Shown: positions 25,740 through 34,241 of the stretch, one piece after another
How positions within the stretch are numbered: the stretch's first letter is position 1
Layout of the letters: every line of letters begins with the position of its first letter
Source of the DNA: Abditibacteriota bacterium
GTDB lineage: Bacteria; Armatimonadota; UBA5829
NCBI GenBank assembly: GCA_017445025.1
Contig: JAFSVJ010000031.1
Location: forward strand, 18,973-82,972
DNA length: 64,000 nucleotides
Direction of reading: 5' to 3'
Translations under genes and position numbers: made by a program
Notes under the pieces: model-generated
Database searches by the model: none
Told to the model about the DNA's origin: nothing
The model's input: the letters and a program-made list of their open reading frames with translations, nothing else

Positions 25740-27008
25740 ATGAAGAAAAACGTTTTGGTAGCTCAGTCGGGAGGACCTTCTCCCGTTATAAACTCATCTC
25801 TCTTAGGTGTAATAAGGGGATGTCAGTCTTATGATTGTTTCGGCACAATCTATGGTGGTTATCATGGTATAGAAGGTGTTCTAAAAGAAGAATTAATTAA
25901 TATTTCTGCTCAAGAAGATGAAGAAATATCTCTTCTCAGAACCACTCCCGCAGCCGGAAGTATAGGAACATGTCGTTATAAATTAAAGGGTGATAAACCG
26001 GAAGATTTTGACCGAGTTTTGGAAGTAATCAAGGCTCACAATATAGGATATTTCTTTTACATAGGCGGAAACGATTCCATGGATACTGCCAATAAGGTTT
26101 CCATACTTGCAAAGGAGAGAGGAATTGAACTTATAGCTACAGGTGTCCCAAAAACCATTGATAACGACCTTGGTGACGATGAGGAAATTCTTATCGATCA
26201 TACTCCCGGCTATGGTTCTTGTGCCAAATATTGGGCCCATTATATTCAACAGTTAAACGAGGAGAATATGGGTTCAAGTCCCGCTGACCCTGTGACCATA
26301 GTTCAAGCTATGGGACGAAAAATAGGGTTTATAGCTGCCGCTGCTCGTCTCGGAGATCCCAACAGAGAAATGCCTATGCAGATTTATATGGCGGAAACAG
26401 GCCATTCTTTGGAAGAAGTGGCAGAAAATGTAAATTCTATGTTAAAAACTTCCAAAAGAGCTATTTTGGTTGTGAATGAAGGTCTTGACGTTTCGGGTAT
26501 AGGAGAGGCAAAAGATGCTTTTGGTCATGTGGAATATTCTGCTTCAAAAATGACTGTTGCTCAATTGTTGTGTAATTACTTAAATGATAAAGGTTTACCT
26601 GTCAGAGGTATGGCTCGTTGTGCAGTGCCCGGTTGCGATCAAAGAAATTCTGTAATATTCGCTTCTCCGGTTGATTTAAATGAAGCCTATAATTTGGGAC
26701 TTAAAGCTGTGGAAATAGCCATAAAAGAAGGTAGCGGTTATATGTCCACTATATTGAGATGTCAAGGAGATATATATAATGTTTATTATGATAAAGTGCC
26801 CTTGGAAAAAATGGCAAACAGTGAGAAACATTTTCCCAAATCTTGGATAGATGAAAGCAGAACAGATGTGACTGATGATTTTATAAATTATGCAAGACCT
26901 CTTATAGGTGAGGGGTTTGTCAGCGTCCCTGTGGTAAAGGGATTGATGAGATTTACCAAATTTAAACCCATATTTGCAGAGAAAAAGCTTTCAATATATA
27001 GTATATAA
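25740..27008 (+). CDS. PPi-dependent 6-phosphofructokinase
   Basis: A 422-residue phosphofructokinase beginning with the family N-terminus MKKNVLVAQSGGPSPVIN. The nucleotide/phosphate motif is GGNDS (109-113), with D in place of the G of ATP enzymes, and PKTIDND (137-143) has K where ATP enzymes have G. Both are marks of the pyrophosphate-dependent type. MGRKIGFIA and IPKTW-like KHFPKSWID follow. It phosphorylates fructose 6-phosphate with PPi, reversibly. There is no Shine-Dalgarno sequence; the -10 box lies just upstream, so the message seems leaderless. The HAD phosphatase gene follows after 12 bases. Confidence 0.9.
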   Translation: MKKNVLVAQSGGPSPVINSSLLGVIRGCQSYDCFGTIYGGYHGIEGVLKEELINISAQEDEEISLLRTTPAAGSIGTCRYKLKGDKPEDFDRVLEVIKAHNIGYFFYIGGNDSMDTANKVSILAKERGIELIATGVPKTIDNDLGDDEEILIDHTPGYGSCAKYWAHYIQQLNEENMGSSPADPVTIVQAMGRKIGFIAAAARLGDPNREMPMQIYMAETGHSLEEVAENVNSMLKTSKRAILVVNEGLDVSGIGEAKDAFGHVEYSASKMTVAQLLCNYLNDKGLPVRGMARCAVPGCDQRNSVIFASPVDLNEAYNLGLKAVEIAIKEGSGYMSTILRCQGDIYNVYYDKVPLEKMANSEKHFPKSWIDESRTDVTDDFINYARPLIGEGFVSVPVVKGLMRFTKFKPIFAEKKLSIYSI

Positions 27009-27020
27009 ATAGGTGAAAAT

Positions 27021-27905
27021 ATGAGTTTTTTTGATAAAATAGAAAAGAAAAATGATTTTTTGGTGGGAATAGATTCTGATGGTTGTGTTTTTGACACTAT
27101 GGAGATTAAGCAAAAGGAATGTTTTACTCCAAACACAATAAAATACTTCGGCTTGCAACCTATTTCCAAATATGCTCGTGAGTGTTGCTTATTTGTAAAT
27201 CTCTATTCTCAAACAAGAGGTATAAACCGTTGGCCCGCTCTTATTAAGGAATTGGATTATGCCAACAACAGACGAGAAGCCAAAGCCAGAAACTTTAAAT
27301 TAATGGAGTTGCCTTATTTGAGAGAGTGGGTGGCAAAGGAGCCAAAGTGGAGCAATAAAAAGCTTAAAGAATATATAGCAAAACAGACTAACCCAAAGGC
27401 AATAGAAGAATTGACTCACGCTTTAGCTTGGTCTGAAGCTGTTGATGCCACTATTAAAGATATGGTTTATGGTATTCCTCCCTTTCCTTTTGTGGAGAAA
27501 AGCCTTATAAAAATGAGAGAGAGGGCTGATATGTTGGTGGTTTCCCAAACACCTGTGGAAGCTCTTGAAAGAGAGTGGAAAGAACATTCCATAGACAAAT
27601 ACGTCACTTGTATTGCGGGACAGGAAATGGGAACCAAAGCTGAACATCTAAAATATACCATAGCAAAAGGTTATGATATTGACAAGGTCTTAATGATAGG
27701 GGACGCTTTGGGAGATTTAAAGTCTGCAAGAAGTAATAATTGTCTTTTTTATCCCATAATCCCGGATCATGAAGAAGACAGTTGGGAAAGATTTTACAGT
27801 GAAGGTATAGACAGATTTTTTGCCGGCACATACAAAGGTCAATACGAAGAAGAATTAATAAAAGAATTTAATAAATACTTACCGGAAAATCCTTCTTGGG
27901 AGTAA
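27021..27905 (+). CDS. HAD-superfamily hydrolase
   Basis: A 294-residue protein with HAD motif I DSDGCVFD (D18 and D20), motif II VVSQTP, and motif III/IV KVLMIGDALGDLKSA. The large cap between motifs I and II (about 150 residues, helix-rich, WPALIKELDYANNRR) makes it longer than phosphoglycolate phosphatases. Start after AGGTGA. It lies between PFK and a LarA-like gene, which suggests a sugar-phosphate or sugar-acid-phosphate phosphatase in the same route. Substrate unknown. Confidence 0.82.
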   Translation: MSFFDKIEKKNDFLVGIDSDGCVFDTMEIKQKECFTPNTIKYFGLQPISKYARECCLFVNLYSQTRGINRWPALIKELDYANNRREAKARNFKLMELPYLREWVAKEPKWSNKKLKEYIAKQTNPKAIEELTHALAWSEAVDATIKDMVYGIPPFPFVEKSLIKMRERADMLVVSQTPVEALEREWKEHSIDKYVTCIAGQEMGTKAEHLKYTIAKGYDIDKVLMIGDALGDLKSARSNNCLFYPIIPDHEEDSWERFYSEGIDRFFAGTYKGQYEEELIKEFNKYLPENPSWE

Positions 27906-27916
27906 TGGTATAAGAA

Positions 27917-29179
27917 ATGAAAGAAATTCCATCCCCCCGTCAGTTGCCCTTGGCAACTGCCACCCCCCAAACCTACGGTTTAGGGGGACAGTATAGTGAA
28001 TTAAGTGATTATATATCTCAAAAAATATCTTTTTTGAAGGACAGGAAAGTTCTTGTAATAGTGCCTGACGGGACCAGAAGCTTTCCTCATAAAGATATTT
28101 TTATGATTTTGGATAATGTTTTGCCAACCTGTGATTACATGATAGCTTTGGGAACTCACCCTCAAATGCCTATGGAGGAAATGGCAGAGCTTTTTTCCTT
28201 GGATATGGAAGAGTATGAGGCAAAGTATTCCGGTCATAAGCTCATAAGTCACAATTATAAAGACGAAAGTGAACTGAAATTGATAGGTGTTCTGTCAAAG
28301 GAAAAGATTAAGGATCTGTCTCAAAATATGTTTTACGAGGAAGTTCCCGTAAAGATAAACAAACATATTTTTGAGTATGACCATATCCTTATATGTGGGC
28401 CGGTTTTTCCTCACGAGGTGGTAGGTTGTTCCGGAGGCCATAAGTATTTCTTTCCCGGCATAAGCGGTAGGGAAATTACAGATTTTTTCCATTGGTTGGG
28501 AGCATGTATTTTTCAAAAAAATATTATAGGAATTAAAGACACTCCGGTCCGAAGAGTGGTGGAAGAAGCTTCCGGTTTTGTGACTGTCTCTCACAGTGCT
28601 TTTTGTTTAAATGTTAAGGAAAACCAGATTTTGGATATATATTATGGGGATACAAGAGAGGCTTGGAGTTTTATCTCGGATAAAGTCCAAAAAACCCATA
28701 TAAAATATACAGGGAGAGCTTATAAGACTGTTTTATCTCTGTGTCCTGAAATGTATAAAGATATATGGACAGCGGGAAAGTGTATGTATAAGCTGGAGCC
28801 TGTTTTGGAAGAGGGAGCCAATCTCATCATTTATGCTCCTCACATAGATGAAATTTCTTATACTCATGGGGAGGTTTTAAGAGAGATAGGTTATCATACA
28901 AGAGATTATTTTTTGAGGGATTGGAATAGGTTCAAGTCATATCCTTGGGGCATATTGGCTCATTCTACCCATGTTAAAGGTTGCGGTAAAATGGAGGGAG
29001 ACATTGAGAAGCCGAATGCCAACGTTATTTTGGCAACATCCATTCCCGAAGACCTTTGTAAGAGTATAAATTTAGGGTATATGGATTACAGATCCATTAA
29101 TATTGAAGACTATACGAATAGGGAAGATGAAGGAGTTTTGGTAGTCCCTCATGCCGGAGAAATTTTATATAGAATATAA
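27917..29179 (+). CDS. LarA-like (DUF2088) nickel-pincer racemase-family protein with palindromic insert at its N-terminus
   Basis: A 420-residue protein of the lactate racemase family: VLVIVPDGTRSFPHKD, LGTHPQMPMEEMAELF, and the hallmark GPVFPHEVVGCSGGHKYFFPG split around a conserved His and Lys. Family members bind a nickel pincer nucleotide and racemise or epimerise 2-hydroxy acids. Residues 5-25 come from a palindromic repeat (PSPR...TPQTYGLGGQ), so the original start was either kept just ahead of it (MKEI) or replaced. No Shine-Dalgarno is seen before the ATG. No larB/C/E maturation genes are in the window. The substrate is likely a sugar acid given the neighbours; that is inference. Confidence 0.8.
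   Translation: MKEIPSPRQLPLATATPQTYGLGGQYSELSDYISQKISFLKDRKVLVIVPDGTRSFPHKDIFMILDNVLPTCDYMIALGTHPQMPMEEMAELFSLDMEEYEAKYSGHKLISHNYKDESELKLIGVLSKEKIKDLSQNMFYEEVPVKINKHIFEYDHILICGPVFPHEVVGCSGGHKYFFPGISGREITDFFHWLGACIFQKNIIGIKDTPVRRVVEEASGFVTVSHSAFCLNVKENQILDIYYGDTREAWSFISDKVQKTHIKYTGRAYKTVLSLCPEMYKDIWTAGKCMYKLEPVLEEGANLIIYAPHIDEISYTHGEVLREIGYHTRDYFLRDWNRFKSYPWGILAHSTHVKGCGKMEGDIEKPNANVILATSIPEDLCKSINLGYMDYRSINIEDYTNREDEGVLVVPHAGEILYRI
27931..27991 (-). repeat. Palindromic repeat copy H, inserted in frame in the LarA-like gene
   Basis: ATCCCCCCGTC, hairpin AGTTGCC-CTT-GGCAACT, GCCACCCCCC, hairpin AAACC-TAC-GGTTT, AGGGGGACAG. Same orientation and same reading phase as the copy in the GH36 gene, but different hairpin sequences. 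Confidence 0.9.
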
Positions 29180-29180
29180 A

Positions 29181-29340
29181 AAATGCACAATGCGCAATGC
29201 ACAATGCACAATTAAATGCAAAATGCATAATATAATCCCCCGGCATCTCTGCGAGATGCCACCCCCTTTAAAAAGGAGGTAGTGTGGTGCTTCGCACCAC
29301 TTTTGTTGGTGGGCTCTAAAATTAGTAGTTGGCTTTGAGG
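29181..29340. repeat. Composite repeat: TGC tract, palindromic copy I, GGGCTCTAA block
   Basis: A tract of TGCACAATGCGCAATGC-type units (29181-29233), then AATCCCCCGGCATCTC-TGC-GAGATGCCACCCCC (copy I, 29234-29282), hairpin GTGGTGC-TTC-GCACCAC (29284-29300) and TTGTTGGTGGGCTCTAA. It shares the tract, hairpin design and GGGCTCTAA block with 6340-6450. Confidence 0.7.
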
Positions 29341-29392
29341 GATTTGAAATTTTATTTTTAAATAAATAAATTAAAAATAGGAAGTTTAAAAT

Positions 29393-30775
29393 ATGAATGA
29401 TATTGCTATGATGGGACTTGGTGTTATGGGTCAGAATTTGGCTCTCAATATGGAAAGGGCGGGCTATTCTGTTGCAGCTTATGATATAGATAAATTAAAA
29501 TGTGACGCCTATAAAGAAAAGACTAAAGGTAAAAATATAGAAGTTTTTTACAGTGCTCGGGATATGATTAAAAGTCTCAAAAAGCCTGCACGAATTATGC
29601 TTATGGTTCCTGCAGGAAAATATGTTGACAGTGCTGCCATAAGCATTATAGATTATTTGGACAAAGATGATATTATAATTGATGGTGGTAATTCCAATTT
29701 TAAAGACACTCAAAGAAGGTGTGAATATTTCAAAGAGAAAGGAATTAAATTCATAGGTTGTGGTGTCTCAGGTGGGGAAGAAGGAGCTTTGAAAGGTCCC
29801 GCCATGATGCCGGGTGGGGAAAGAGAAGCTTTTGATAAAGTTAAACATATTTTTTTTGATATTTGTGCAAAATATGGTCAAGTCCCTTGTTGTGATTATA
29901 TGGGAGAGGATGGTGCCGGTCATTTTGTAAAAATGGTCCACAACGGAATAGAATATTCCGATATGGAAATTATATGCGAAGCCTATCTTATAATGAAAAG
30001 AGCCGGCTTTTCTTATGATAAAATGAGTGAAGTATTCGGCAAATGGAATACCGGTGAGTTGAAGTCTTATTTAATTGAGATTACAAGCAACATATTAAAA
30101 ATGAAAGATCCAATAACCGGTAAGCCCTACCCTGAGGTGGTTTTAGATGCAGCCGGACAAAAGGGGACCGGAAAATGGACCGCCACAAATGCTCTTGACC
30201 TTGGTGTTTCTGCTCCCACTATTGCCGAAGCTGTTTTTGCAAGATGTCTCTCAGCTATAAAGGATGAGAGAGGTGTGGCAAGTGAGGTTTTTGAAACCAA
30301 AGAATCCGGTCCGGCTGAGGAAGATTTGCTTCTTCATTTGGAAAAAGCCCTTTACTGTGCTAAAGTGATTTCATATGCTCAAGGGTTTATGATTTTGAAA
30401 GAAGCCAAGAAAGAGTATAATTGGTCTTTGGATTTCTCAAAGATAGCAAACGTATGGCGCGCCGGATGTATTATCAGAGCCGATTTCTTAAATGATATTT
30501 CAAAGGTTTACAGAGATAATGAAGATATTAATTTGTTAATATCTCCTTTGTTTAAAGATAAGATAGAGAATTATTCAAATGATTTGAGATATATTTGCAG
30601 TGAGTGTATAAATCGAGAAATACCGGCACCTAATTTTATGTCAGCACTGAGTTTCTTTGACGGATATAAGAGTTTGGTTTTACCTGCAAACCTTTTGCAA
30701 TGTCAAAGAGATTATTTCGGAGCCCATGGTTTCAAGCGAATAGACAAACTCGGAGATTTTCATTTGGAATATTAA
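29393..30775 (+). CDS. gnd: 6-phosphogluconate dehydrogenase (decarboxylating)
   Basis: A 460-residue enzyme with the NADP fold MGLGVMGQNLALNM, the substrate motif DGGNSNFKDTQRR, the signature GVSGGEEGALKGPAMMPGG, catalytic lysine and partners in GHFVKMVHNGIEYSDM, and QKGTGKWT. Length and C-terminal AHGFKRID fit the classical decarboxylating enzyme, which turns 6-phosphogluconate into ribulose 5-phosphate. Start after AGGA. It stands alone after the composite repeat; the FAD oxidoreductase follows in the same direction. Confidence 0.95.
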   Translation: MNDIAMMGLGVMGQNLALNMERAGYSVAAYDIDKLKCDAYKEKTKGKNIEVFYSARDMIKSLKKPARIMLMVPAGKYVDSAAISIIDYLDKDDIIIDGGNSNFKDTQRRCEYFKEKGIKFIGCGVSGGEEGALKGPAMMPGGEREAFDKVKHIFFDICAKYGQVPCCDYMGEDGAGHFVKMVHNGIEYSDMEIICEAYLIMKRAGFSYDKMSEVFGKWNTGELKSYLIEITSNILKMKDPITGKPYPEVVLDAAGQKGTGKWTATNALDLGVSAPTIAEAVFARCLSAIKDERGVASEVFETKESGPAEEDLLLHLEKALYCAKVISYAQGFMILKEAKKEYNWSLDFSKIANVWRAGCIIRADFLNDISKVYRDNEDINLLISPLFKDKIENYSNDLRYICSECINREIPAPNFMSALSFFDGYKSLVLPANLLQCQRDYFGAHGFKRIDKLGDFHLEY

Positions 30776-30835
30776 TATATATTTGTATTTTAAGTCGGAG
30801 GCTTGTGGGGACCACCGGCCGGGGATGATATTTTC

Positions 30836-32008
30836 ATGCAATTAAAAGAAAATAATGATTATGATATAATAGTTGTAGGTGGTGGTGTTGCCGGGGTTTC
30901 CGCAGCTTTGGCTTCTGCTCGTCAAGGTAAAAAAGTGCTTATAATTGAAAAATCCTATATTCTTGGCGGTCTTGGAACAAGTGGATTGGTGACTGTTTAT
31001 TTGCCTTTGTGTGATGGTATGGGACATCAGGTTTCTTTTGGTATTGCGGAAGAACTTTTAAAATTGTCAATTAAAGATGCCTATGAAGATAGATATCCAA
31101 CGCCTTGGCTAAAAGGTGGTTCAAGAGAGGAAAAAATAAAAAATAGATTTTTGGTTCAATATAATCCTCACCTTTTTGCCATAGTTAGTGAAAATCTTTT
31201 GGAAAGAGAAGGAGTTGATATTATATACGGTTCCTTTGTGACAAACACTATTGTAGAGAATGACAGAATTAAATATGTAGTCCTTGAAAATATATCCGGC
31301 AGATACGCCTATGGTTGTAAAAATGTCATTGACGCCTCCGGTGACGGAGTATTGGCTTATAAATCCTGTGAAGATGTGGTAGAATTCAAACAAGGAAATG
31401 TTCTTGCGGCTTGGTATTACAGTGTTTCAAAAGAAGGCTATAAACTTAATATATTAGGTGCCGCCGATATACCTGAGGATGAAAAAACAGGAAATGAAGA
31501 ATATCTTTGTGACAAGAGATTTAAAGGTCTTGACGCAAAAGAAATATCTCTAATGGTATCTCTCAGTCACAAAGTTATTTATGAAGATTTTAAAAAGAAG
31601 AGAGCTTTGGACCATAAATTTCTTCCTGTAAATATTGCCGGAATTCCTCAAATCAGAATGACAAGAGGGTTGAAAGGGGAATACCTTATGAGTGTAAGTG
31701 ATGACAAAAAGAGTTTTTCCGACAGTGTTGGTCTTTTTTCAAACTGGAAAAAATCAGGTCCTGTATACGAATTGCCTTTCAGAGCTTTGCACGGAACCAA
31801 AATAAAGAATCTCCTTGCTTGCGGAAGAGCTATGGGAGCAGAGGATTCTATGTGGGATGTCACAAGAGTTATCCCGGTTTGTGCTGTGACGGGAGAAGCC
31901 TGTGGAGTGGCTTCTGCATTAGGGGATTGGGATAAAATCTCTGTTTCTGATATTCAAAAAAAATTAAGAGAAAACAGAGTTAAATTAAAAGTTAAGGAAG
32001 TGATTTAA
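30836..32008 (+). CDS. FAD-dependent oxidoreductase
   Basis: A 390-residue flavoprotein with an N-terminal dinucleotide-binding motif VVGGGVAGVSAALASARQGKKV and ILGGLGTSGLVT (FAD-dependent oxidoreductase of the PF12831 type). The C-terminal FAD contact is LLACGRAMGAEDSMWDVTRV. The ATG at 30836 fits the family N-terminus; a TTG at 30803 would add a GC-rich stretch (GGGGACCACCGGCCGGGG) that looks like repeat debris, and its RBS would be only 2 bases away. Substrate unknown; relatives sit in sugar-degradation clusters. Confidence 0.8.
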   Translation: MQLKENNDYDIIVVGGGVAGVSAALASARQGKKVLIIEKSYILGGLGTSGLVTVYLPLCDGMGHQVSFGIAEELLKLSIKDAYEDRYPTPWLKGGSREEKIKNRFLVQYNPHLFAIVSENLLEREGVDIIYGSFVTNTIVENDRIKYVVLENISGRYAYGCKNVIDASGDGVLAYKSCEDVVEFKQGNVLAAWYYSVSKEGYKLNILGAADIPEDEKTGNEEYLCDKRFKGLDAKEISLMVSLSHKVIYEDFKKKRALDHKFLPVNIAGIPQIRMTRGLKGEYLMSVSDDKKSFSDSVGLFSNWKKSGPVYELPFRALHGTKIKNLLACGRAMGAEDSMWDVTRVIPVCAVTGEACGVASALGDWDKISVSDIQKKLRENRVKLKVKEVI

Positions 32009-32036
32009 AACAAGTTATCCCCCTTGTTTATTAAAT

Positions 32037-32066
32037 TTGACATAATAAATCATAATGTTGTATAAT
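32037..32066 (+). promoter_or_regulatory. Promoter of the PHP/glycyl-radical operon
   Basis: TTGACA (32037-32042), 18 bases, TATAAT (32061-32066). Near-consensus; AAGGA and the ATG follow. Confidence 0.85.
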
Positions 32067-32094
32067 TTTAAAAGATAATAATTAAGGAAATACC

Positions 32095-33126
32095 ATGAAA
32101 TATTTAAAAGGTCAATTACATTTACATTCCAATATGTCTGATGCGGATGCTTCACCGGAGATTGTGGCTAAAGAGTTTAGAGAAATGGGGTATGATTTTA
32201 TATATTTTACAGATCATTTCAATAATTTTGATGTTAGTGATATAAAAGAAGAGGGGCTTTTGGTTATGCCGGGTATTGAATTTGCGGCAAAAGTTCATAA
32301 TCCTTATTATGGCAATAAAGCTGTTATCCACACAAATGCTTTGGGAAGACTCAGAGGAGATTGGGGAATTCTCTTCAAATGGGTTGAGGCTTATTGCGAT
32401 AATATTGATGATGAGGTCTTTTTCGGAAAAAAACATACCATATCCGAGATAATAAACCTTACTTTATCCGAAATTTACAGATATGGAGCTATTCCAACCG
32501 TAAACCATATTAATTGGTGGGGTGGAGATTTTAGTCCTTATGACTATAGAGAATTGCTAAAAATAGATTTGCCTTATATAATGGAATTGAAAAACGCTTC
32601 TGACCAATTTGAAGAGGGATATAAGTCCTTAGAAAGTGCAGAGTATGTTTGGGATGTATTGTTATCAAATGGAAAAGATGTTTTCTGTGCTTTTACCGAT
32701 GATTCTCATAATTATAGCAAAAATATTAGAGACGTTTTGTGTGAGAACAATAGTCTTCCTAAATATATGATTCCAGGAACAACTTTTATTATGGTAAAAG
32801 CAGACCAAAATCAAGAGTCCGTAGAAAAAGCTTTGAGGTGTGGAGATTTTTATGCTTCCACAGGTGCGAAAATTGAAGAATATGTTGTTAGTGACAAATC
32901 TATTTATGTGAAAGTTAAAGATACAGGTAAGATCAATAATATTATATTTAAGGGTAAAATGGGATTGCCTTTAAAATGGGTCACCGGAAACGAGGCTGAG
33001 TATGTGTTTACAGGCTCTGCTGATGAAGAATATGTTAGAGTAAAGGTAGCTGACAGTGATTACAATATGGCGTTAACTCAACCTGTATTCCAAAATGGAA
33101 AGAAGATAATTTTGGTAAATAAGTAA
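32095..33126 (+). CDS. CehA/McbA-type PHP-domain metallohydrolase, copy 1 (cytoplasmic)
   Basis: A 343-residue protein starting directly at the PHP motif: MKYLKGQLHLHSNMSDADAS (HxH at 9-11, SD at 15-16), then GYDFIYFTDHF, VMPGIEF, NHINWWGG and FTDDSHNY. These supply the metal ligands of PHP phosphoesterase-like hydrolases. The C-terminal 70 residues form a small beta domain (NIIFKGKMGLPLKWV, EEYVRVKVADSDYN). No signal peptide. It is the first of three tandem paralogues under one strong promoter; a glycyl-radical enzyme follows. Substrate unknown; a phosphoester or glycan-linked ester is a guess. Confidence 0.82.
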   Translation: MKYLKGQLHLHSNMSDADASPEIVAKEFREMGYDFIYFTDHFNNFDVSDIKEEGLLVMPGIEFAAKVHNPYYGNKAVIHTNALGRLRGDWGILFKWVEAYCDNIDDEVFFGKKHTISEIINLTLSEIYRYGAIPTVNHINWWGGDFSPYDYRELLKIDLPYIMELKNASDQFEEGYKSLESAEYVWDVLLSNGKDVFCAFTDDSHNYSKNIRDVLCENNSLPKYMIPGTTFIMVKADQNQESVEKALRCGDFYASTGAKIEEYVVSDKSIYVKVKDTGKINNIIFKGKMGLPLKWVTGNEAEYVFTGSADEEYVRVKVADSDYNMALTQPVFQNGKKIILVNK

Positions 33127-33160
33127 GAATTTAATAATGATTAAATTTTGGTAAAATAAT

Positions 33161-34231
33161 ATGAAATATCTTAAAGGTCAATTACACTTACACACTTCTA
33201 TATCAGATGGAGATGCTACCCCTATACAAGTTGCTCAAGAATATAAAGAAATGGGATATGATTTTATTTATTTTACGGATCATATCAGGAACTATGACGT
33301 AAGTGATATTAAAGAAGAGGGCATTTTAACATTTCCCGGGGCAGAGTGGGCTGCAGTAGTTAAAAATCCTTATTATAACTCAATACACAGTATTCATATA
33401 AATGCTTTAGGTAAATATTTAGCTGATTGGGGTATTTTTAAATATTGGTCAAAAGAAGAAATGACTTATTATAAAGTTCCAAATGTAGAAAAAATAGAAG
33501 ATGCTTCTGAATTTGAACAAATGTTTAACACCTCTGCAGGAGATGTAATTAATGAATTGGTTAATGAAGCTTATAGATTAGGAGTTATTCCAACCATTAA
33601 TCACCCTGTTTGGCATGGAATTAATTGGAATAAAACTACTTTTGATGCTTATGATTACAGAGAATTGTTAAAAGTAAAAAGACCATATATTTTAGAAGTT
33701 AAGAATGCAAGTATAGGTGATGATTCCAATGGTTGCAAAACTCTTGAAAGCGTAGAGTATGTTTGGGATGTATTGTTATCAAATGGAAAAGATGTTTTCT
33801 GTGCTTTTACGGATGATTCTCACGAATATGGTAAAGATGTCAGATTAATCGTTGATAAAAATACTATTCCGGAGCATTTGGTTCCCCGTAATTTTCACAT
33901 TATGGTTAAAGCTGATTCCAATCAAGAATCTATTGAAAAATCCTTGAAAAACGGTGATTTTTACGCTTCCACCGGTGTGGAAATAGAAGAGTATACAGTC
34001 AGCGATAAATCTATTTATGTGAAAGTTAAGGATATAGGCAAAACTAATAATATTATTTTTAAGGGTAGAATGGGTATGCCTTTGAAATGGTCAATAGGAA
34101 ATGAAGCAGAATTTGTTTTTACAGGCTCTCCTGATGAAGAATATGTTAGAGTAAAGGTAGCTGACAGTGATTACAAAATGGCATTAACACAACCTGTTTT
34201 CCAAAACGGGAAGAAAATAAAATTATTATAG
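33161..34231 (+). CDS. CehA/McbA-type PHP-domain metallohydrolase, copy 2 (cytoplasmic)
   Basis: A 356-residue paralogue of the previous gene: KGQLHLHTSISDGDAT, FTDHIRNYDVSD, NHPVWHGIN and FTDDSHEYGKDV. It has the same C-terminal beta domain, ending FQNGKKIKLL. No signal peptide and no clear Shine-Dalgarno sequence. Differences from copy 1 concentrate in the middle (residues 100-170, EKIEDASEFEQMFN), so substrate choice may differ. It ends 10 bases before copy 3. Confidence 0.82.
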   Translation: MKYLKGQLHLHTSISDGDATPIQVAQEYKEMGYDFIYFTDHIRNYDVSDIKEEGILTFPGAEWAAVVKNPYYNSIHSIHINALGKYLADWGIFKYWSKEEMTYYKVPNVEKIEDASEFEQMFNTSAGDVINELVNEAYRLGVIPTINHPVWHGINWNKTTFDAYDYRELLKVKRPYILEVKNASIGDDSNGCKTLESVEYVWDVLLSNGKDVFCAFTDDSHEYGKDVRLIVDKNTIPEHLVPRNFHIMVKADSNQESIEKSLKNGDFYASTGVEIEEYTVSDKSIYVKVKDIGKTNNIIFKGRMGMPLKWSIGNEAEFVFTGSPDEEYVRVKVADSDYKMALTQPVFQNGKKIKLL

Positions 34232-34241
34232 GAGTTTTGCA

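Noticed and set aside
26268..26292. GGTTCAAGTCCCGC looks like a tRNA T-arm
   Set aside because: It lies in the conserved coding frame of the PPi-PFK gene (MGSSPADP), and no acceptor or anticodon stem pairs around it.
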